NCBI GenBank assembly: GCA_019508105.1
Contig: JAEKMB010000307.1
Location: 1 to 9,881 of the forward strand
Length of the DNA: 9,881 nt
Direction: 5' to 3'
DNA from: Alphaproteobacteria bacterium
GTDB lineage: Bacteria > Pseudomonadota > Alphaproteobacteria > Micropepsales > Micropepsaceae
The notes beneath the pieces are model-generated. The model made no database searches and was not told where the DNA came from. It saw only the letters and a list, made by a program, of their open reading frames with translations. A program made the translations under genes and the position numbers. The stretch's first letter is position 1. Each line of letters opens with the position of its first letter. Shown here piece after piece: positions 7,057-9,881 of the stretch.

Positions 7057-7343
7057 TCCTGGAACGAGCCATTTTCGCGATTCTCCCTGGCCATGCCGAG
7101 GAATTTGAAAAAACTTTCACCAAGGCCGCGCCCCTGATCCGCTCCGCCAAGGGTTGCCGCAAGGCCGAAATGCATCGCGGCATCGAAAATCCTGACAGTT
7201 TCATCCTGCTGGCACTGTGGGACACGGTGGACGACCACATGAAGGGCTTCCGGGAATCGCCGGAGTTCACCGAATGGCGCGCCCTGCTGGGCCCGCATTT
7301 CGCCAGTCCGCCCGCCATGGAGCATTACGGCGCGCCGCTGTGA
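7053..7343 (+). CDS. ABM (antibiotic biosynthesis monooxygenase) domain protein
   Basis: This small protein of 96 residues has the pattern of a dimeric alpha+beta barrel: a first strand ERAIFAILPGHAEEFEKTF, a helix with APLIRSAKGCRKAEMHRGIE, a strand FILLALWDTVDDHMKGF and a C-terminal EFTEWRALLGPHF. This pattern fits ABM-domain proteins, a group that includes quinol and polyketide monooxygenases and heme-degrading enzymes. Sequence alone does not tell which reaction, if any, it performs. It begins with GTG at 7053, sharing bases with the HIT stop, and no better start is available. No signal peptide is visible. It is the last gene before a hairpin and a new ribosome binding site. Confidence 0.85.
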   Translation: MILERAIFAILPGHAEEFEKTFTKAAPLIRSAKGCRKAEMHRGIENPDSFILLALWDTVDDHMKGFRESPEFTEWRALLGPHFASPPAMEHYGAPL

Positions 7344-7345
7344 GA

Positions 7346-7374
7346 GGTTGGGGAAAAGTAACTTCCCAACCCCG
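7346..7374 (+). terminator. Hairpin after the ABM gene, possible terminator
   Basis: GGTTGGGG-AA (7346-7355) pairs with TTCCCAACC (7363-7371) with one bulged G, around the short loop AAGTAAC. It stands two bases after the ABM stop and ahead of the beta-propeller gene, a sensible place to end the RidA-to-ABM unit. No T-run follows, so it is not a textbook intrinsic terminator; it may instead protect the 3' end or attenuate read-through. Confidence 0.45.
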
Positions 7375-7399
7375 TGCCTGGCGCGTCTAGTTCCCGTCC

Positions 7400-7406
7400 G
7401 GGGAGA
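7400..7406 (+). promoter_or_regulatory. Ribosome binding site of the beta-propeller gene
   Basis: GGGGAGA sits about six bases before the ATG at 7413 and supports that start over upstream in-frame codons, which would precede the signal peptide. Confidence 0.55.
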
Positions 7407-7412
7407 CGACCC

Positions 7413-8438
7413 ATGCGCAAGGCCTTACCTGCCGTCCTGCTGATATTGATGAGCCAGCCGGCGTTTGCGGACGGTCCCTATCGCGTATTGCGCAGTGTCC
7501 GGGTCGGCGGCGATGGCGGCTTCGACTATGTCACCGCCGACAGTGCCGGGCGGCGGCTGTATTTCGCCCGCAGCGGCAAGACCAATCCGCGCCTGCTGGT
7601 CTTTGATCTCGACAGTCTCAAGCCGGTCGCGGAATTGGGCGATGTCAACGCGCATGGCGCGGCGGTGGATGCCGCCTCGCACCATGGCTTTGCCAGCAGC
7701 AAGCCGATCACCATGTTCGACAGCGTCACGCTCAAGACACTGGGCACGGTGGCCGTGGACGGCAATCCGGACGGCCTAGCCGCCGATCCCGCCCAGGGCC
7801 GCATCTATGTGCTCAGCCACAGCGCGCCGGGCATCACCGCCATCGACGCCGCCAGCGGCACGGTCGCGGGAACCCTGGACCTGGGCGCGGCCCCGGAACA
7901 GAGCGCCGCAGACGGTGCCGGTCATCTGTATGTCGACCTGGAAGACAAGGATGCGGTCGGGGTGGTGGACACCAAGACCCTGACCGTCACGGCCCGTTAC
8001 CCCCTGCCCGGCTTGTCCACACCCGCCGGGCTGGCGATGGACACCAGGAGCCGCGTGCTGTTCGCGGCCTGCCGCAATCCGCCGACCTTGGTGATGCTCA
8101 ATGCCGACACCGGCGCGGTGCTAGGCTCCATTCCCATCGGCAAGGGCAATGACGGGGTGGTGTTCAATCCCGTCACGCGGGAAGTCTTCGCCTCCCAGGG
8201 CGATGGCACCCTGGCAATCGTGAAGGAAAACAGCCCCACCCGCTTTGTCCTGGAACAGACATTGCCGACCGAGTCAGGCGCCAAGACCCTGACGCTGGAC
8301 ACAAGGACGGGGCACATTTTCCTGATCGCCGCGGACTATGGCCCGGTGCCCGCCGATGCGCCGCCGCTGAGCAACGGACGCATCGCCCGCGGACCGATGC
8401 TGCCGGACAGCTTCACGATTCTGGAAGTCGGGCGTTAG
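7413..8438 (+). CDS. Secreted YVTN/YncE-like beta-propeller protein
   Basis: The frame encodes 341 residues. It has a signal peptide (MRKALPAVLLILMSQ, then cleavage after AFA near residue 19), so the protein is exported to the periplasm or beyond. The mature part is built of repeats of about 40 residues with the pattern G-x-D-(G/Y)-x-x-x-D-x-x-x-x-R-(L/I)-Y/F ... V-x-D-x-x-(T/S)-G: for example FDYVTADSAGRRLYFAR, PDGLAADPAQGRIYVLSH, PAGLAMDTRSRVLFAAC, NDGVVFNPVTREVFAS and TLTLDTRTGHIFLIA. This is a YVTN-type propeller of six or seven blades. Such proteins bind partners or ligands; I see no catalytic motif. It converges on the membrane protein gene at 8478, with 39 bp between the stops and no strong terminator there. 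Confidence 0.88.
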   Translation: MRKALPAVLLILMSQPAFADGPYRVLRSVRVGGDGGFDYVTADSAGRRLYFARSGKTNPRLLVFDLDSLKPVAELGDVNAHGAAVDAASHHGFASSKPITMFDSVTLKTLGTVAVDGNPDGLAADPAQGRIYVLSHSAPGITAIDAASGTVAGTLDLGAAPEQSAADGAGHLYVDLEDKDAVGVVDTKTLTVTARYPLPGLSTPAGLAMDTRSRVLFAACRNPPTLVMLNADTGAVLGSIPIGKGNDGVVFNPVTREVFASQGDGTLAIVKENSPTRFVLEQTLPTESGAKTLTLDTRTGHIFLIAADYGPVPADAPPLSNGRIARGPMLPDSFTILEVGR

Positions 8439-8477
8439 ACGTCTTCGCGGCCGGACTTTCCCGAGGCAGAGGAAGGC

Positions 8478-8969
8478 TCACCAATAGCCGATCATCCGCC
8501 CGGCGCTGATCGCCGTCAGCCAGAACAGCAGCGACAGGCTGGCGCCGAAGGCCAGGCGGCGCTGTTCGGCGGGCATCAGCGCGCGCACCCGGTGCGCCTG
8601 CCAGGCCGGACTGCGATGCACCAGCCAGACATTGAGCAGCGCCAGCGCGATGGCGGGGAATTTGATCAGCAGAAATGGATTGCCGATATAATCGCTGCTC
8701 TTGACCGTGATCATCGGGATGCCGCTGCACAGCGCCAGCACAAAACCGATCTGCGCCATGGTGGTGGTGGGCCGCGATATCTGCGCCAGCGGAATCTGCC
8801 GCCAGGCGCCCAGCAGCCTGACATCAAGCAGCAGGATGGAACCGAACAACAGGGTGATGCCCAGAATATGGACCAGGTTGAGGACGCCATAGCTCCAGAC
8901 CCCCAGGGAGCGCGTGAACACGCCCAGCGGCGAATGTTCCAGCCAGGTCAGGACATGGGCTAACGCCAC
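8478..8969 (-). CDS. Four-helix inner-membrane protein, DUF6644-like
   Basis: The frame gives 163 residues, starting with GTG at 8967-8969, only 3 bp behind the stop of the DUF6152 gene. There is no separate strong Shine-Dalgarno, which points to translational coupling. Four hydrophobic segments are visible at about 26-50, 70-88, 98-118 and 139-160. The first contains a buried His34 in LVHILGITLLFGSILLLDVRLLG, a pattern that resembles DUF6644 and, more distantly, CopD-like copper-resistance membrane proteins. A basic loop (HRSPAWQAHRVRALMPAEQRR) lies between helices 3 and 4. The family name is from memory. Function is unknown; the constant partner here is a secreted DUF6152 protein. Confidence 0.75.
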   Translation of the reverse strand: MALAHVLTWLEHSPLGVFTRSLGVWSYGVLNLVHILGITLLFGSILLLDVRLLGAWRQIPLAQISRPTTTMAQIGFVLALCSGIPMITVKSSDYIGNPFLLIKFPAIALALLNVWLVHRSPAWQAHRVRALMPAEQRRLAFGASLSLLFWLTAISAGRMIGYW

Positions 8970-8972
8970 GCG

Positions 8973-9335
8973 CTATTCGCGGTCGGGATAGACGTGATAT
9001 TCGTTTGCGCCCTGGCGGATATAGATGGTCTTCATCTCATGCCGGGCATGGTCGAGATTGCGGTTGCCGCGCACCATCACCGTGGCGCCCACCGGGATCA
9101 GGCCTTCCTTCAGGCCGGCGCGTTCGGCGCGGGCTGGCGGCGCCAGGGTCAGGTCCCACACGTCATTGCCGACCTTGATCTTCATGGTGGCGTGCGGCCC
9201 CGCCAGGGAGACACCCTGCACCACCGTGCCGGTCAATGACGTGACCTGTTCTTCCTGGCCGCCCCAGCCGTGATGGGCCAAAACGGGGGTGGAGATCAAA
9301 AGCGCCATTGAGAGGACGCCGAACAATCTTGTCAT
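8973..9335 (-). CDS. Secreted DUF6152 family protein with His-rich mature start
   Basis: This 120-residue protein has a clear signal peptide (MTRLFGVLSMALLISTPVLA) with predicted cleavage after residue 20, leaving a mature protein that begins HHGWGG. A small beta-rich domain follows: LTGTVVQGVSLAGPHATMKIKV, VWDLTLAPPARAERAGL, LIPVGATVMVRGN and EMKTIYI. This order (HHGW, TGTV, PHA, W-x-LAPP, G-x-x-V-x-V-x-G, EM) matches my recollection of DUF6152. Histidines at 21, 22, 48, 96, 99 and 114 plus Met101 could bind a metal; this is inference. The ATG is preceded by AGGAG with six bases of spacing, and that site overlaps the clpA stop (TAGGAG). It is cotranscribed with the membrane gene downstream. 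Confidence 0.82.
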   Translation of the reverse strand: MTRLFGVLSMALLISTPVLAHHGWGGQEEQVTSLTGTVVQGVSLAGPHATMKIKVGNDVWDLTLAPPARAERAGLKEGLIPVGATVMVRGNRNLDHARHEMKTIYIRQGANEYHVYPDRE

Positions 9336-9341
9336 CAGCAG

Positions 9342-9346
9342 CTCCT
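9342..9346 (-). promoter_or_regulatory. Ribosome binding site of the DUF6152 gene, overlapping the clpA stop
   Basis: On the minus strand the sequence TAGGAG combines the clpA stop codon (TAG, 9347-9345) with an AGGAG Shine-Dalgarno six bases before the ATG at 9335. Ribosomes finishing clpA would therefore be placed to start the next gene, and a separate promoter between the two is unlikely to fit. Confidence 0.7.
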
Positions 9347-9881
9347 ATTTTTCGATGTTTTCCTTTGTCTTTTTGCCCCGGGGGGCGCGCGGTTTGGCCT
9401 CGGCGGCGGGAATAAATTCGAACGCCAGCTTGTCCTTCTCCCGGTCCAAGAGCACGCGCACCGTGCCGCCATCCTTGAGCTTGCCGAACAGGATCTCGTC
9501 CGCCAGCGGCTTCTTGATATTGTCCTGGATGACACGGGCCAGCGGCCGGGCGCCAAAGGCGTCGTCATAGCCTTTCTCGCCCAGCCAGCGGGTGGCGTCC
9601 GAGGTCAGGTCGAAGGTGACGTCGCGGTCGGCCAGCTGCGCTTCCAGCTCCAGCACGAACTTCTCCACCACCTTGTCGATGGTGGCGCGGGAAAGCGGCG
9701 CGAAGCCGATGGTGGCATCCAGCCGGTTGCGGAATTCGGGCGTGAACAACTTCTTGATCGCTTCCTCGTCCTCGCCTTCCCGCTTGCCGCGGCCAAAACC
9801 GATGGCGTCCTTGGCGGCGTCGGAGGCGCCCGCATTGGTGGTCATGATCATCACCACATTGCGGAAATCGATCTTCTTGCC
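9345..9881 (-). CDS. clpA: ATP-dependent Clp protease ATPase subunit ClpA, C-terminal part (partial)
   Basis: The last 178 codons are present; the gene begins beyond the right edge. ClpA is the AAA+ unfoldase that feeds proteins to ClpP. The visible part is the end of the second ATPase module: FRNVVMIMTTNAGA (sensor 1 region), GFGRGKREGEDEEAIKKLFTPEFRNRLD (arginine-finger region), ATIDKVVEKFVLELEAQLADRDV, and the sensor-2 motif GYDDAFGARPLARVIQ in the small C-terminal domain. IGFG with a short acidic linker favours ClpA over ClpB or ClpC. The tail after FEFIPAAEAKPRA is short, basic and low-complexity. A clpS gene would be expected upstream but is out of view. The stop codon overlaps the next gene's ribosome binding site. 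Confidence 0.93.
   Translation of the reverse strand, partial: GKKIDFRNVVMIMTTNAGASDAAKDAIGFGRGKREGEDEEAIKKLFTPEFRNRLDATIGFAPLSRATIDKVVEKFVLELEAQLADRDVTFDLTSDATRWLGEKGYDDAFGARPLARVIQDNIKKPLADEILFGKLKDGGTVRVLLDREKDKLAFEFIPAAEAKPRAPRGKKTKENIEK

Noticed and set aside
8439..8477. Bidirectional terminator between the beta-propeller and membrane protein genes
   Set aside because: The only pairing I find (CTTTCC with GGAAGG, with a G-T pair) is short and lacks T-runs on either side.
1..9881. CRISPR array, tRNA, insertion sequence or phage genes
   Set aside because: No regularly spaced repeats, no cloverleaf-like stretch and no transposase, integrase or phage motif was found in any frame.

Overview
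The window looks like a piece of an alphaproteobacterial chromosome. It is GC-rich and densely packed. It carries families I know mainly from that class: a DUF3572 protein, a COG3146 FemAB-like protein, a DinB polymerase with an N-terminal CxxC zinc ribbon, and a DUF6152 secreted protein. The chitobiose/GlcNAc genes would suit a soil or freshwater polymer degrader such as a Caulobacterales- or Rhizomicrobium-like organism, but that placement is a guess. I see no rRNA, tRNA, CRISPR array, transposase or phage gene.

Left part (1-3638), amino-sugar use. The window opens with the 3' end of a membrane protein that resembles NagX (plus strand). It meets tail-to-tail a 769-residue lipoprotein beta-N-acetylhexosaminidase of family GH20 (minus strand), and the two genes overlap by 11 bp. 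Only about 23 bp upstream of the GH20 gene, a divergent plus-strand run begins with a small DUF3572 gene, followed by a ROK-family N-acetylglucosamine-type kinase. Together these suggest that chito-oligosaccharides are cleaved in the envelope, GlcNAc is taken up, and the sugar is phosphorylated. The kinase gene, however, is broken by an internal deletion that also shifts the frame, so the pathway may be interrupted here, or a sequencing/assembly error may be present.

Middle part (3626-7343), a plus-strand series of housekeeping genes: dinB (translesion polymerase IV), a RidA-family deaminase, a FemAB/COG3146 N-acyltransferase, a HIT-family nucleotide hydrolase and an ABM-type small monooxygenase/heme-oxygenase-like protein. 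The RidA/FemAB and HIT/ABM junctions are both GTGA overlaps of stop and start, which suggests translational coupling. A roughly 105-bp extragenic palindromic element fills the only large gap in the series (FemAB to HIT). A hairpin follows the ABM gene and may end the unit.

Right part (7413-9881). A secreted YVTN/YncE-like beta-propeller (plus) converges on a minus-strand operon that starts outside the window. This operon is clpA (C-terminal end only), then a secreted DUF6152 protein, then a four-helix membrane protein (DUF6644-like). The ribosome binding site of the DUF6152 gene overlaps the clpA stop codon, and only 3 bp separate the DUF6152 and membrane genes. The predicted mature DUF6152 protein begins with His-His and carries several more His residues. 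I therefore propose, as inference only, a CopC/CopD-like metal-handling pair. This pair is the best candidate here for a poorly described system.
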